The translations under genes and the position numbers were made by a program. The notes below the pieces were generated by a model. That model was not told the origin of the DNA and searched no databases. It saw nothing but the letters and a program-made list of their open reading frames with translations. A stretch of DNA of 64,000 nt from Dipylidium caninum (lineage: Eukaryota > Platyhelminthes > Cestoda > Cyclophyllidea > Dipylidiidae): NCBI GenBank assembly GCA_017562135.1, contig QEYB01001194.1, positions 248,001 to 312,000 on the forward strand, written 5' to 3'. This document shows positions 10,648 to 25,100 of this stretch, one piece after another. Each line of letters starts with the position of its first letter. The first letter of the stretch is position 1.

Positions 10648-13600
10648 CGGTCTAAGTCTACACCAAGAAAAGTAAACATTGCAGTCAAGAGGGAGAAGAA
10701 GCAGTTACTCAATCGAATGTTTAATGCGGGAAGACTACTGCTGAGAGAAGATCCCTTGGGTAGTAGTGAAAACGCAGTAAAATTTATGGTCTAGATTTGT
10801 TCGGTACTCAGAATCCCGGGGGTGCAGGGAGGTTGCCTCACCGACTGAAAAATGGTTGATTCCAATTGAACCATCGTCGGTTAGAGTAGTTAAATTTTGT
10901 CGGTTATCCAGACTGAGGATGATGTTAGTTGCTTTTATTGAGTCCTCATCCTTCCTTGTGCTCAAACAATAAAATCTCACGTTGTGGGAGGATGAAGGGA
11001 AGGAGTAAGTTTTTTGATGTCAGTCAGTTTTAACAAAGTGGAAAAACTTTTAACTTATTGTAAATAAAGAGGTCGATTTTTTTCAGTAACCCAAAATTAA
11101 GTAAATGAACATGGATTGTTTGGCCGACTGCACACAGGTTTGCAGCATCACGACCTCGGACAGGTCATATCTTCTCCGCCCCTTTGACAAGTCAACTTAC
11201 GAAATTAATAAGGACTAAGGAAAAACGGACAATGTAAATAAAATATAAGTCAAAAAGTCAACTTTTTCCTTATTATAGACCTTGTCTTCTGCTGATAGAC
11301 AAGCTTGATAGCTAGAAGTAAAAGAAATCAACAATAGCAGCCAGTCACTAGTGAACGGGCTGAAATTAAGAAATAAAACATAAAAAGAGAGGTTATTTCG
11401 ACTAAAGTGTAGAGTATTAGTTAATTTGGGAGTTGGGAGGTGTTTTCATAAGCAGTTTTGCGAAACCCAGAAACCACGTCTCATATGGCAGTTCGCCCAC
11501 GGAGACTGGTGTGAATTTAATGCATTGTGTCTGAGATACGCTCTTGTGGTTAGAGGAGTAGCTGGTGAATTTTTATTGTTTGTGTTACTTATTAATTACA
11601 TAACACAGCTCATATTCATTTACACTTCTTCCTTCAATGTACTGCCGTGCTTAGAGGCCAAAGTTTCGGAAATCTCGTCATCCACAGTCTGCCTCGATCT
11701 AACGCTTTTATACATGTTGGAACAGGCGTTCAGGAATCGACAAAAATATTTCCTAGAGGAATCGCTTTCCCGGTGGAATGATGGATAGGGTATTTGGTGA
11801 TGGTGGCGAAAACAATTAGTTTGTGACGCCTCGAAAAACCAAACGTTCAAATGGTGGGCGTGCGTGTGGAAAAGGAGGTGGACAGAAAACACGCAAACAT
11901 AGTGGAATTCCACGGGCCTCCAGCACATGCCTTCGCGTTTTAAACAATTAAATATAGACTGTTGTGCTAACAAACTCAAATTTTGCTCTCATACACTCAC
12001 TGCATCATCTACGCTTGTTTCCTTAACAGGCTTAAAGCTATTTTGGATAAATATATGGCTGTGAAGGTTCACTGTTTAAGATTATGCATTAAAATGAAAT
12101 ATAAGGGGAAAAAGTGCTGTTAAATGCAACATGATTATTTATAATATTCAGTGGGAACATTTTTGTTCTCATGTTCGCCTAATTTTTAATAACTAATCAA
12201 ATTTGAAGTTTGTTCTCAAAATGAGGTGCAGATAAATTATTTTAACTGCACTATGGACTAGGACATTCGAGTTGGGAGCAAATTCCATTTTGATTCAGCG
12301 CTCTCACTCGTTTGAGTTCAAACGCTTTTGAGGAGTTTGACTTTCCGAACCCTTTGTTTTGACAACTAAATAACAAAAGAATATTTATTGGTTTGATGCG
12401 TGCACATACAGTGAAATAGAACCGAATTAAATTTTCACACAATAATGCCAATAGTCTAGGGCTCGTTAATTTCCACGCAAGATTATTTATTTGGCACATT
12501 GATCTTCTGTCACGCTTCAATTGCGTCGCGTAAAGACCCATGAAAAATGAATGTCAAGCGTGAAATTTTTTTCCCCAATTATAGAGTCCAACGTCGATAT
12601 ATATGTATACAAGATTTGTCGAATATCATGTGTGTCTCCGATTCTACAGTTTGACAAAATGACAAACTGTCATCACCAGTATTCTCCACATTTACTTCCA
12701 AAATACATACAACTGCGAAAAAGGGCAAGGTATTTCCTTCCAAGCAAAAATCGCAGTGTTTTTATGGTAATTTTATTTCTGAATGAAGGAAATTTCTCAA
12801 CAGTGACATACCACCTTATTAGGAGGAGACGCACCATAACTTTAATGGTTTCATTTGAAGCTTACTTGCTGCAGCGACGCCAACAAGCCTACAAATGCCA
12901 ACCATTTGTTTATATTATACCCGATAGTTTATTACAAATTGAAGTAAATCCAAGTTTAAAATCTAATGGTATGCTTTACTTTCTGGTTTAGTTCGGTCCC
13001 ACCTTATCATCGTTTAACCTTAATATTATCATAAATCAGAGCTTTCGACTTCTTCCTAAGTACTCCTTTAATACTCAAATGACTTAAAGTGGCTTTTTTG
13101 GTCTTGTTGACAAATGGCACTATAAGTGGATTAAAAAAGGGTAAAAAAGCAATCTCCCTTCCTTCTTAAGAAGAAACACTGCTACTTATTCAGCCCCTTT
13201 TGTTACTCGTATTAATATAAATGATAAGGCCAACTGAATCATCCTAAGATCAAACTTGCGTAAAGTGTTTCTGTCTCTCCACTTACCAATGAATAATTAT
13301 TGAGTTTAGCTACTACGAGTACACTTAAGCACAAATGTTTAACGTGGTAAAAAACGCATGTATACATCGTGTAGTTTAGTAGACTTGTTAATTAAGACTT
13401 CTAATTATAAAATAAGGGTGAATGACATTTTGTCCTACCCGCTGGCAATTTGGCACAGTCACCTCAAAAAGTGAGATAGCGAGGGAAACTGAATGCGCCT
13501 CGGGACTTTGACAAGGAGACAGAGGAAAAGGGGTATGGTGACATAGCGATTGAATGACGATGTTGACGATACTTCCGATTTGTCTCGGCACGATGGTTAA

Positions 13601-16137
13601 GCGAGCGAGGGAGAGAATGTAAGAGGGAGAGCGTAATCCTGCCTTCGAACACATAGTCTCCACCTCCGCCCCACCGCGCGAATCCCACCAATCCGTTGAT
13701 TGGCCGCTGCCCAGGGTATTTCACAGGCTGCAAACGCTACTGCCACTGTTGCTGTGACTATTCCCACAATTCATGGTACTGCCCTATCAAGTCTATCCAC
13801 TACAACATTGCGATGAATTATCCTCTCATGACTTCTGATATTCTGATTATACAAGAGAAGAGTGCGCACTTTACGTTTAACTTTAAAGTTTCTTGTCGAA
13901 AGGTAAGGGGATGTAAAATCCACCATTTTGAGTATGATCGTTTGAGACTTCCTGCAATCACATTGAAACATAATTTCCTGTATAAAAATCAAGGAGGTGA
14001 GCAATGCAGAAGTATTCACATCATGATAATGCTTTCTGCCACTGGAGGAATTTCGGTTCCGACAACAAAAACACCCTTCCTCTTTGGAGTCGATAAAATA
14101 CCTTTTTTTCGGCGTTACACAAGGGAATAGTTTAAATGTAACAGAGTTGGAAAAAAGAAATAGGTGAAAAGATATATATTTTGTTTTGCTGGTGTGTTCA
14201 TCCAGGAAAATTTGTGTTTTTATTTGATGCTGGCTGTAGTAAATAAAACGGCCGCCGTGGACTGTGAGGAACAGAGAAACAGCACAATTCAAAACTGAAA
14301 TCTGCCATATTTTATAATTATGAATCCTCTCAGGATGATTCGAACCAGTTACAGAATTTTAGATTTTGAAACAACCAGCTGATTCTTAAAATAAAAATTA
14401 AGGGAAATAGCCTACAAAAGCTCCATTAGTGTGGAGAAGCTAAAAACAGTTTACCATTCTACTCGTTCAATTCAGTAGCATTAGTGAGGCATGCGAGGGT
14501 TTTAACCGTTCTCTAGCCTCACGTTTCCTCCTCACTTGGCATTATCAGTATAAAAAGATCTGGAACCATCTTGACGCCGTCGTCTGCACTAAATTGGCTC
14601 ACCTAATCATTTATACATGCTAAACTACAGTTAATTGCCATGCACCCACCTTGCCACACAACATTCTCACGGCAGGTACTTTGGGGGGGGGTGTTTTGTT
14701 TTTCTTTCTCAAAAACCCCGATCCGGACCATCTTTCCAGGGTGCATGCGAAAGAAGCAAATGCGCTTCGTACCCAGGATCTCTCCTCCAAGGCCAAAATG
14801 GGCGAATGGTTGCAAAATTTCGGGAGAACTCGAGCCATAGTGAATTTCATAAGAAGACGTGACCTCTGAAATATTGAGGTCAGTGATGTAATATGAGGGT
14901 TGTGCGGAATGGTGCAATTGTGACGAATAAGTTGAATGTATTAATGACTCACGAAATGAGGCTTTGAGATTAAACTTGAATCACGGATGTGATGACCTTT
15001 TAACCTTGTAGAGGTCAACTCGCATTATAAATAGAGCTATGCGTCATCAATCCGGATTTTTTCGTCAAATTCGATGTTACCAGCCAAGAACTATGACCAT
15101 TAACAAATGACGTTGTCGTAATTACGTTACCAAACAAATTAGTCACTTATCTACTTAGTCGGGATCTTCTAAATTCAGAGAACGCACGAGAAGGAAAAAA
15201 AAAACACATCTTCCACATAGAGGAGAGTGACACCAAGGAGAACCAGTTGATTGTCGGATTTGCCGCCAGCTGCAATCAACAGTTCGTTTGGGTGGCCTCG
15301 CCAGGGACGGGGAAGAGAAGAAAGCCGACGAGGATGATGTTTCAAAACTCGCGTAACTCTACACGGTGTTCCGCGGTCTCTTCAGTCGATGTGTCTACAA
15401 CCACACGACCCTTCTGGTCCAAGAGAACGAGAATGGCCAAGAGCCCTCACATCAACCCTAATATGACTCTGTTTTGCTTAAATTACGTCTCATTTTTCGC
15501 CCACTCGACTTTATTTTGATCATTTCCATAGAATTTATCGGTCGCTGGCCGGTAATTTTCGTCGAAGCTAGAGCAAATTTTGGATGGCAAAGTGGCCATC
15601 TCCGCCTAGCCACCACACCTCACAATGTCATGAATTCGGGCGCTGTGGTGACATAACTCCAGTTCGCGACAGTGTGGACATCTTAACTATTACAGATCCG
15701 CTCGAGGTTTTAAAAAGCAATCAAACGCTAAACAATTAATCTCCTTCTCAAGAAGGGCGCTTCTGCACCGACTAAGAGAAAATGAGGTGAAATTAATGTT
15801 AAAGACCATTCCCATTTCCGTGGGGCCAAAGGACACACTCCCGAGTTACGCCCTCCGCCAGGAAACCGCAACAGCGTCTCCGGTTGGAAAAGAAAGAAGA
15901 CGAATTGACATACACTAGGTATTTAGACATAAATGTATATAACAGAACGAACATTGATCTATTTTTTTTGCATTTCCACATCCCAAAAACTGTTGTAAAG
16001 AAGAGGCTTGAACGTGGAGACATAGGTGACAAAGAGGTGAGACGAGGGAACAAAATATACAGCGGGAGTAACACAGTGGTGAAACACTTTCGTGTGAAAG
16101 GCATGAGATCGAGTTAGCTACATCGGTGTAAATGGGT
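10648..16137. other. 5.5 kb without a supported gene
   Basis: Several open frames of 90-170 codons occur on both strands (11426-11788 plus, 11620-11979 minus, 13771-14292 minus, 14603-14917 minus), but none shows a family motif, and overlapping frames on opposite strands are equally open. The stretches at 14650-14920 and 15240-15440 (minus) have protein-like composition, but I could not join them to consistent splice sites. The ARF-like promoter should lie just above 10647. The 3' UTR of the HECT ligase should lie just below 16138. Confidence 0.3.
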
Positions 16138-19100
16138 CTAGTTGAGGTGGAATCCTGTTTGTCGTATTGCCAAGAGGAGGTAGTAGCGTAATTCCTCAGC
16201 ACTCGTGTACTCTGGCAATTTGAGGTAGTGCGCGCATGTATTTACGCTGGGATAGGGACCCTCACTAAGATCTTTGCGAACAATTCGTAGACGTGGATTA
16301 AGGTTCTTCAGACCACCTGCTGGAAGGCTCGATGAACCACTGATAAACCGAAGGAATTTGCGCCTCTCTTCAGTGTCGAGGGCGACCAAAACGTCCACGA
16401 GGAGAAGGAAGGTGGGAGAGGATTTGGTATAGCCCAAACTAGGCGATGTGTATGCTATAAGCTCCTCACGTGTCCACGATACGCCGGAGGCACCGCTGAT
16501 AAGTTGGCCAATCTCCGTGCTGGTGAAGACTGATAGCCACTCCAATGGGAAGACGCGATCAAAACCAACTGAATAAAATACAATTCAACTGATTACAATA
16601 GTAGATATGATAAGATTATCCTGGGAAAAGAACACATTTCGGTTAAACGTACCCTTAAATGCGTTCATTTGAGCTCTGATACCCTTATCCAAACAATATT
16701 CTAATGTTCTACGAATGTAAACCGGGATGTTGTCACTGGACAGGGATTCCACTAGGCCCTCGTGGAGAGGAGCGTCTGGCGACTCCCAAACGTAGGTATC
16801 CAGTAATGGAACTGTTGCATTATCCACCTTGAGGGTTGGCAAGGAAAAGCATTGAGGATAATATTAAAAAAAGACATCGAAATCGAATATCCAAACGGCA
16901 AAAACATACCATAGATGGAAGCACAAACTCCATGTTGATGGAGAGGTCCTGTAGAGAACAGCCTAGTACTTCTACACTGGCGTTGTCCAGCAAGTGCTGC
17001 ACAGCCAATTCACTCGCAGACGAATGTGTCTTGAGAATATTCTCATGAATTGCACGAAGGTGGAGGAGTTGGCGGAAGAATTTGGCACGCTCTGGGTGGA
17101 TAATAGCAAAATCCTCGAAGTCTAGGAGGCCCGTAAGCCAGTGTTGACCGCTTCTATTGGCCCCACTGTCTACTCCTAGGAGTAATAGATCCTCTGAGAG
17201 GTGGATGCGTTCTCGCGAGGCTTCAGCATCCGCCACCATATTCAGAACAGCCTCTAGAGATCCTGGTTCAGCTGAATTGGGCGAATGTCTTGCGCTGCCG
17301 TAACAGGCAAGCAACTTAAGAAAGGGCTTGGATAAAGGCAAATCCAGCAGGTGATTATCCTATCACGGAAATAGGAGAGATGTCTCATTATCTCAGATCT
17401 ACAAGTAAATAAGCTGGACAAAAAACGGAATAGAGCGAACCTGTAAAGCCTTGCCCACTGCTATGCCCATAATGTAGAACCGTCGTAGGACATCCAACGG
17501 CACGGTATTACCGGGATAGGGAGCGGGAAAGAGACCAAAAGATGGATTGATGTAGTCTGCCGAGTCTGAGACAATTGGCGACACAAAATGTTCATCATTG
17601 TCTAGCAACCACATGCCCGAAGACTTTCGACGAAATTCTAATGACAGGAGACTGAAGAATTCTAATGTGGGTCCGATTCCAGTTCCTTCTTCGTCTATAA
17701 AAGGTAATAAATTAAAGTATTGAGATTTCTCGGGTTTAATGGTCCCCCTTCGGTGCTCTCATTTGAACATTAAACTAACTTTTGAAGCGAATCTCCAACT
17801 CGGGCTTGCACTCAGCATGCTCATCCATAACGCGTTCTGCCCAGGCCCAAAATCCTAATCCACTTGGATCCACTGATTCATCTCGCGGTATTACAATGAA
17901 ATTTTTGAATAGTCTCCCGATCTGGAAAGTTGAAGAATTAACAAAATAATAGTTCATTAGCATGTATCGACATGAATGCCGCAACTTACCGTCTCTTGAT
18001 GACATTCACAGTGACCCCGATGTCGTGTGAAACTGTCAACATCCATCATAAGCTGGTCCCTGGACTCCGTCGACTGGAGGACGCAGTCTGAACTACTTAA
18101 ATGAGAGGATAAATTTGCCGCATAACGCGTAGCCTCTGACCGTTGTAAATAATTCAACAGTCGCCTCTGATCGTTAAAATCCTCCGAGAGGCTTTGCGAC
18201 GGCGTAACATTGCTCTGCATCCAGAGAAGAGATCTGGAGGGGAGAGGGACGGGAATGAATTGCTTCATATTGGTTCCCAAAAGACCTATTACATTAGAAA
18301 CTATGAAACGGGCTTTTTTTGCTCAATCTGTGTTTAGCTGAAACTGAGAGAGACACCATTAAAATGTGCACTCGATATCGTTTTTATCGTCAACAAGCCT
18401 CGAGGAAGATAAGTGACGAGGAGGAATTAAGGAATACAACTGTGAAAGCCGGTCCACACTAGGAACTTGCATCCGTACGACTGTCATAACATCTGTGTAC
18501 GATTAAGATACGCAGATACCGACAAACGAACCCAAAGAGAAGTGCGCATCTTTGTTCTCTCCTTCGCAATACACGATGGCTACTGTTTTTACACTAAATC
18601 ATCACTTGTAATGAAAAGTGGATCTTGTATGATAATCGAAAATGGTCAAGCAATTGGAGAGATAAGATTACACTCCCAGGACACGCTTATAAGTCGAAAT
18701 TTCATCGAGAAAGCATTATGGTTTGCATAAAATTTAATGTCTATTATCCTTTCCTACAACCGGGCGAAAATATTACAGCGGGGGAGTCCTATTACCGTGA
18801 AGCAATGCAAGGCATGAGAAACTTTGAAGTAAAAACAATGAGCATGAACGACCACGTAAAGGTTCATTTACTGTTGATACATTAAATAACTTCTCTACAA
18901 TAGGAGAACTCCTACCACATCCCCACATATTCAGCCGATGACCAGCTATTATCTTTTTCGTAATTGCAATTTTTTTAGGCACATATGACTTGCCCAATCG
19001 TCGTTAGAATGTCGAAAATGCCCATTGAAGTTATTTCGAATTAATGTAAACAAATACTTGAAAAATTGTGCCTTTTGTTTTCCATCTATAATCAACGCCT

Positions 19101-22100
19101 TTTTAATAGTTTCCAACCGAATACATTCCACTAGTAGGGAAGGGCAGTGGCTTACCTAGCCGGACCAAAGGCACAGGCTCTGAAGAGATTGTGACGAACA
19201 GTGTAGGGGAAGAGGGCGGTGACGCGTTGAGTCAAATTGGTGCACCAGTCGGGTAGAGCAGGACCGGCGGCTACAGCCAGTGCATCCTGCAATTGACGAT
19301 TAAGTTTGCGCGTTAGACTGGGCGAAATAAAGTCGTCCATTGTGAGCGGACGGTCTATGCCAGACGTAGAGGGAGTATCCAAATTCTCATCTGTTATATC
19401 AGTGACACCGGTCAACTTGATTAACAATTGAAGAAGGTTAAGCAACTCCTCGGTCCTTTCCACTGTTCTCTTTGTCCCCCGGGGAGGATAGATGCCTAAA
19501 TTTTCCAGTTGCCTCTCTTGCGAATTAATTAAACGTCCGTCACGCGATGTTAGTAGGGAGGCCGATTGACCGACGGGCTGGAAAACCGAATACAATTAAC
19601 ATTATCAAGCTTAATTCGCCTTAGCTGTAGTGACAAGTGACTTGGTTAAGAATAAAAGCAAAAACTAACTTTATAATTGAACTGTTTTCTTTCACTCGGA
19701 TCGGCAAAGCCGTACTCTAGTGAGATCTCCACCAACGGTATGCCATTTTTGACTGCACCTTCATCCGTTCCAGAGTAAAGCGTCAGTTCGGCCAATTCCT
19801 TAAAAAAAGTGCAAGAGGAGAATAATTAAACCTTTGTAAACGCCTTACGCGATGTGCTAAACCAAAAGAAAAAACTGTTTACCAGGATGTACTTGAAGAT
19901 GGGAGCGCCGAGGTCATCGATGTACACCGAGGCTGCCAATGAACCATTCCGTCGACGAGCGACCAATTCCAGCCGCAATTCGTATCCTTCTAAAGATGCA
20001 GGTAAAGATAAACAAGGTATGTTAACAACTGACACCATGTTAGATACTAAAAAAGAGGGAAAATGAAGAGACTTACTTTCCTCGCGGTAAAACGTCTGGG
20101 GGTTTAAGCGGTTATCAGGAGAAATTTGAAGATAGAAATTGGAGGACGATGGTCTCGCCTGTGCCGCATTCGGATCAAAGTTGGGAATTAACCCAGCCAC
20201 CATTTCAAAGCGTGGATTCATTTTTTCTGCTTTCAGTTGATTCAATCTCCGACCTTCACGCAGCGCCTTCATTTGTTCCATCATGTGTAATTCAGCCGTA
20301 GTCTAACAGAAGAGATAAGTCAGGAATGGCAAGTAGTATAGTAGATGAGCAAAAATGAAGAATTCAACTGACCAAACTCCCACTCGATGTCGGATTACGA
20401 GTAGGTGTATCGTTTTCCTCCGCTGACGAAGGAACCATGTCAACTGGTGGTCTCGCCGCCGCTTCTTTATTCTCCAATTCTTGTCCACTCGGTTCTTTAC
20501 GGTCTGTGGATTCATCTCTCTGAAATTGAAGTTCAGTCGACTTAATTTAGGCAAAATGAAGGACCGATTGTTAGAATTGCGATAGAACCACTTACTGATT
20601 CAATGAGATTCTCAGATATTTCTCTGGCAGATAAAACAGGCGATTCTGAGACTTCCATTTGAGAGTCACTAGCGTTAGCACTTATGGGAGCTTCTTCGAT
20701 AGAGTGTGTCTTCGTGGGAGGTTGACTCTCCGATGATGTCAAAGGTTCATTCATATCTTCCCGTATATTCGACTCAATTAAAGCGTCAATGACTTCGGCG
20801 AACTCCATTGCACTCTGTTCCGCGGAGGGGTGCGACGCCTCGGAAGGCTGCAAAAAGAGAGGTGAGGGGAAGGAATTAAGATATTATGCTAATGACAAAA
20901 AAAACGGGTCACTTTTAGACCATGTTAATCACGAACTTGTGAATTTTGTACTGAATTAGACGGAAGACTTTGACTATTGCCATCTGGGGATGAGTAGGCG
21001 CTCCGGCCGATATCTTGAGACGATTCACTACGATTTGCTGTTTGACTACATCCTGATGCCTTCGACGCTTCGATTACACGATCTGATGGAGGAGTGCGCT
21101 TTGTGACCTTCTTTTTCCGGTGGCGTATAGGCATTCCGGCCAATTGATCTTGACGGAAAAGCTGAAATAAAAATTTAATTGTTAAAATATTCGCCTCAAA
21201 AATTTGTCCTTCATTTTGAATAATAACTGCAACAAAAACCTTTGACGATAGAGAAGAAAATTTGACAGTTCCGAAAAGTTCAAATCCTTTGACAAACAAC
21301 TCTTCCTGTTTGTCCGCCGTAGCCAGATTCATTATACGAAATACGCGGTAACTGAATCTTGTTCCACCTTCCTCAGTTTGGTTCTCTGGTGTAGAAACAG
21401 AAGCTAAACTTATACGAGCTAAGAACGTATCCGCCAGACTGGTAGACAGGCGTCTAGTCAAGGATGTTGTTTTGGCATTCTCATTTAGGGGTTCCGAGAA
21501 AATCGTGAAGTTTTCCTGATTCAAAGGTATGGTAACGGGCGATCCATTAAGAGATGTGTCTCCTCTGTGCACAGAAAGCGTTGTCCAGTACTTTGCATCA
21601 TTTGAAGCCTATAATTAATGATAATACAAAATCTCACTAGGGATTCTTATTTTTAACCTCCATGAAGCCAAAAAAAATTGGCTACCGTGACCTACCTGAA
21701 AGCACCAATTTCTTACAGGGAGTCCATTTTTTCCATTTCGAAGAGTGGTTAAACGATAGGCGGTAGGCACTACTTGTATACCTACGTCGATAGTCAACCT
21801 GGCACCCACTTCTTCTCCACTCAAAATGGTACTATCAAAACCATCAACTTCTTCTTCTTCTTTCCCTTCGTCGACTAATGGTTTTTGCCTCCTCCGAAGA
21901 GTCTGACGCATCAACTTCGTCTTGATCAACGTAATATGCTCTGTGACGCATGATGTTCGAGAGGACCGCGGTTGAAATGAAGTAGCAATGGCCATACTAT
22001 AATGACAGGGATTAATCCACTTGTCAACCATTCCGCCACATGTCCCCATCCACTTGAAAAGGCCCATATGCAAGGCATTGGGTGCCACATTTTCTGAAGT

Positions 22101-25100
22101 TATGTCATCTGGAATTAAGTCTAAAGTTTGACCAGACTTATAGCGGATTTCTTTCAAAAAAGGTATCGACTTTCGTGGAAGGTTGTACCTGTAGAGAAGT
22201 GAGGTAAACAATGTTATTCATCCAAGTTAAGTGACCAGAAATGCGGGTACTGATACGTACCATTCCTTTACCAGAGAGACATTTCCAATAAGGTGGTCAG
22301 TTGAGGCAGACATGTAGAACGAATAAGTGCCAGGAAGACTATGGGATAAATAAAACAGTCGGCCTTTCCCCTCGACAACATGAAGCTCGCGAGGGGCATC
22401 ACGACGACGTTTAATTGTCATTGCTAAATGGATCCTTAACTTGAGAGGTTCCCACAGTTCCTGTACATTTCCTCGTGTGGAGATCAGGAAACCAAGAGCC
22501 CAAAAGCAAGAGTAACCGCCGGTCCAAAAGGCCCCGAACTCCCTCCACCCGTGAGGTGGTTATGGTAGTCCGTGGCAGTGGGGAGTGGTGGAGTAATGAG
22601 CCCCAGAGGAAGGACCTCTGAATATTCTTCTACTGGCTGAGAAGATTCGGTGAAGACGAAACAATTAGAGAGGTCTGGCGGACAAGAGCGTGGTGCTCTC
22701 GATGTTGAAATAGTACATATACTGGAACTCAGTGCTTCCATACAGGCGGATATTCCATTATCAAATTGCTTTGAAGAAGTAGGATATGAAATTTGTTCAA
22801 AGATATTAATCGGAAGGCGTTCAGTTTGTTCAAGAACGTGGAGGAGACAACAAACGAGCGCAGATAGACCATGATTGTCTGCACAGACCTGGCAAAAGGC
22901 CTTACGACGATGCAAAAAGGAACTCCAAATGATGGTGAAAATCATTTGAGTTGACCTAAATTAGTAAAATGACAGTTAATATATAAATGGGAAAATGTCA
23001 CTCAAAATGAGAGTATAAAAAGTCGAGGATTTCTTACGTACCAAATCGCGCCAGTAAGTGCATGAAGAGGGGGATAGACACAGAAGGAGAGATGAAATAA
23101 GACCGCTAGACGCGAGTTCATAAGGCGTTACAACCACGCCGTGGGATGAAAAGATTTCCATGAGGCGAGTGAAGCACTCCGTGAGGTCATCGATAGCCTC
23201 CTCTTTTGTGTTTCGGTGTGGTGCACTCACAATCTTGGAGACGATTGCACACAACGCGTGGAAAGCATCCGACGTAAACAATGATTTATTAGGATTACAA
23301 ACTGCGGTTGTTATGTGTCTCGGAGGGGCAGATTGAAGGCTTTCTTCTGCATCCACAATTGTCGTTGAGGCTAATTCTCGGGACAACATTTTCGACGCAA
23401 ATTGGTGTAATTTAAATCGGATTAATTGCTCTTTTTCCACAGGTTCCGTAGACTCCCTAGAAAGAATGCGATCGAGTGTATCATTAAGTGGAAAAGCGAA
23501 TTAAAACCCGAGGCAAAGTAAGGACGAAAGAACTCACTCTAGGTGACTATCTGTAAGCAAATCCTTAAGATGTCCACTGCTAATGCTCACTCTCCACAGT
23601 TGGCCGTCCATATAAATAGCAGGTTCTGTGTATTCACCAAAACCGTAGATTCCGTCGTAGACCAAAGTACTTATATTGAGACATCGTTGAAGCTTAAAAA
23701 AGCCTTGTTGTGTACAAGCAGAGAAGAGGAATACATCGTCGTATGTGCCTTTAGGTCTAACCCGAAGAAAGGGTAGTCCACCTTCTGTTTGAACAACATC
23801 CATCAACAGATTGCCGGCTTGAAATACTTTAGGTTGCTTCGAGTCCATCCATTGGATGCCTCGTATTACTGTATACTCTGCGAATTCCCTACCAAGCTCC
23901 TGGAAGTTGCGGCACGGTGGAACCGAGGAGGCACGATGACGTTCGTGTTCTCGTTCAGATTTCACTCTCTTCCTACTCAAGGATCTCGCACGCTTCGTCG
24001 CACATATCGGGTGATCGAAGGTACAGAAGTAAGGCCAGTGTCCAAGTAAGTTATTGCTGCCGTTGAAATTTAGGATATTCTTAAGTTGACGCATCAGATA
24101 AAGTAACTGGTATCCTACACCGCGAGCTGAGAGTGAAATATGAAATATCCGAGTTAAGCAATAAGGAAAAATTTAGATTTATTAGTTTTATACATAACTA
24201 CAAGTGATATCTATTAAGCCAACCTACCTAATTGGTGTAAATACCTTTTTCCTCGGAATTCAACAGGGTGAACATTGTCTGTCGAGGTTAAATAAAGTCC
24301 ACAAAGTATATTGTCATCCCGATGTGCATCGAACAGCACCACTAAATTGTCGCTGTAGATGAAAAGGAAGTTCCCGAAAACTACTATGGACCACTGTTGC
24401 CATACTTCGGGGCACGCGCTGGATAGAGGGAAGGGCTCCTATAACAAAAACGGTGGAAGGGTAGCCGTCAGTAATGGTTCCACTACTTAGGACCTTGAAT
24501 GAAGAGAATATGAAGGAAAAGAGCATTTTCCACAGTGACAACCAAAAGATAATTTAAAAAAATTTGAGGACAATAAAAGCCGGAATTAGCTTAAAGCGGA
24601 TAGAAATTATGTGAACGGCGATGGTAGGTAGGATGCCTCAGCACAGTGGTCAAATGTGGATTTAGGGCAGGATACATACGATTCCTCCGCAATCATATCG
24701 CAGATCTGTCTCAGATCTTAACATTTGCGAAGGTAGGGGAAAGCTAGACCATGTTCGTATTAATGAGGATTAGAAGCCGCTTATGCTGATGATTACTTGC
24801 GCGGGTTTGTGTGCGTGTGTGGAAGAAGGAAAGTGAGGGCCCAGAGAAGGGTGGGAAAGAAAGAACAGAAAAAAGAAGGGGAAGATGAAACAGGCTTACG
24901 TCTTCGTTATCAACTTCCCATTCGTCTAAATTCACCTAAAATCAAGGTAAATTTAAACACTCCCCAATTACTGTTTTTTCAAAGACTCCCAATGTCACTA
25001 AAGAAGACGGGAAAACGGAACTTCTCTTACCATTGGGCTCTGAACTTCAGAGTCCTAAAAGCAGAGAAGTACCTTTAACATAGATGTTTGCTTTGTTGAC

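Noticed and set aside
10372..10794. 140-codon plus-strand frame
   Set aside because: Antisense shadow of ARF-like exon 1, which has clear ARF motifs on the minus strand.
13696..14292. Overlapping 144- and 173-codon frames on opposite strands
   Set aside because: No motif, no splice support, and both strands equally open.
15240..15480. Minus-strand stretch LVLLDQKGRVVVDTSTEE, first thought to be an exon related to the ARF second exon
   Set aside because: The frame stops soon after (ELREF then TGA), and alignment to ARF is no better than chance by eye.
18467..18885. Plus-strand frames in the HECTD1 intron
   Set aside because: No recognisable domain or transposon end. Treated as intronic sequence.
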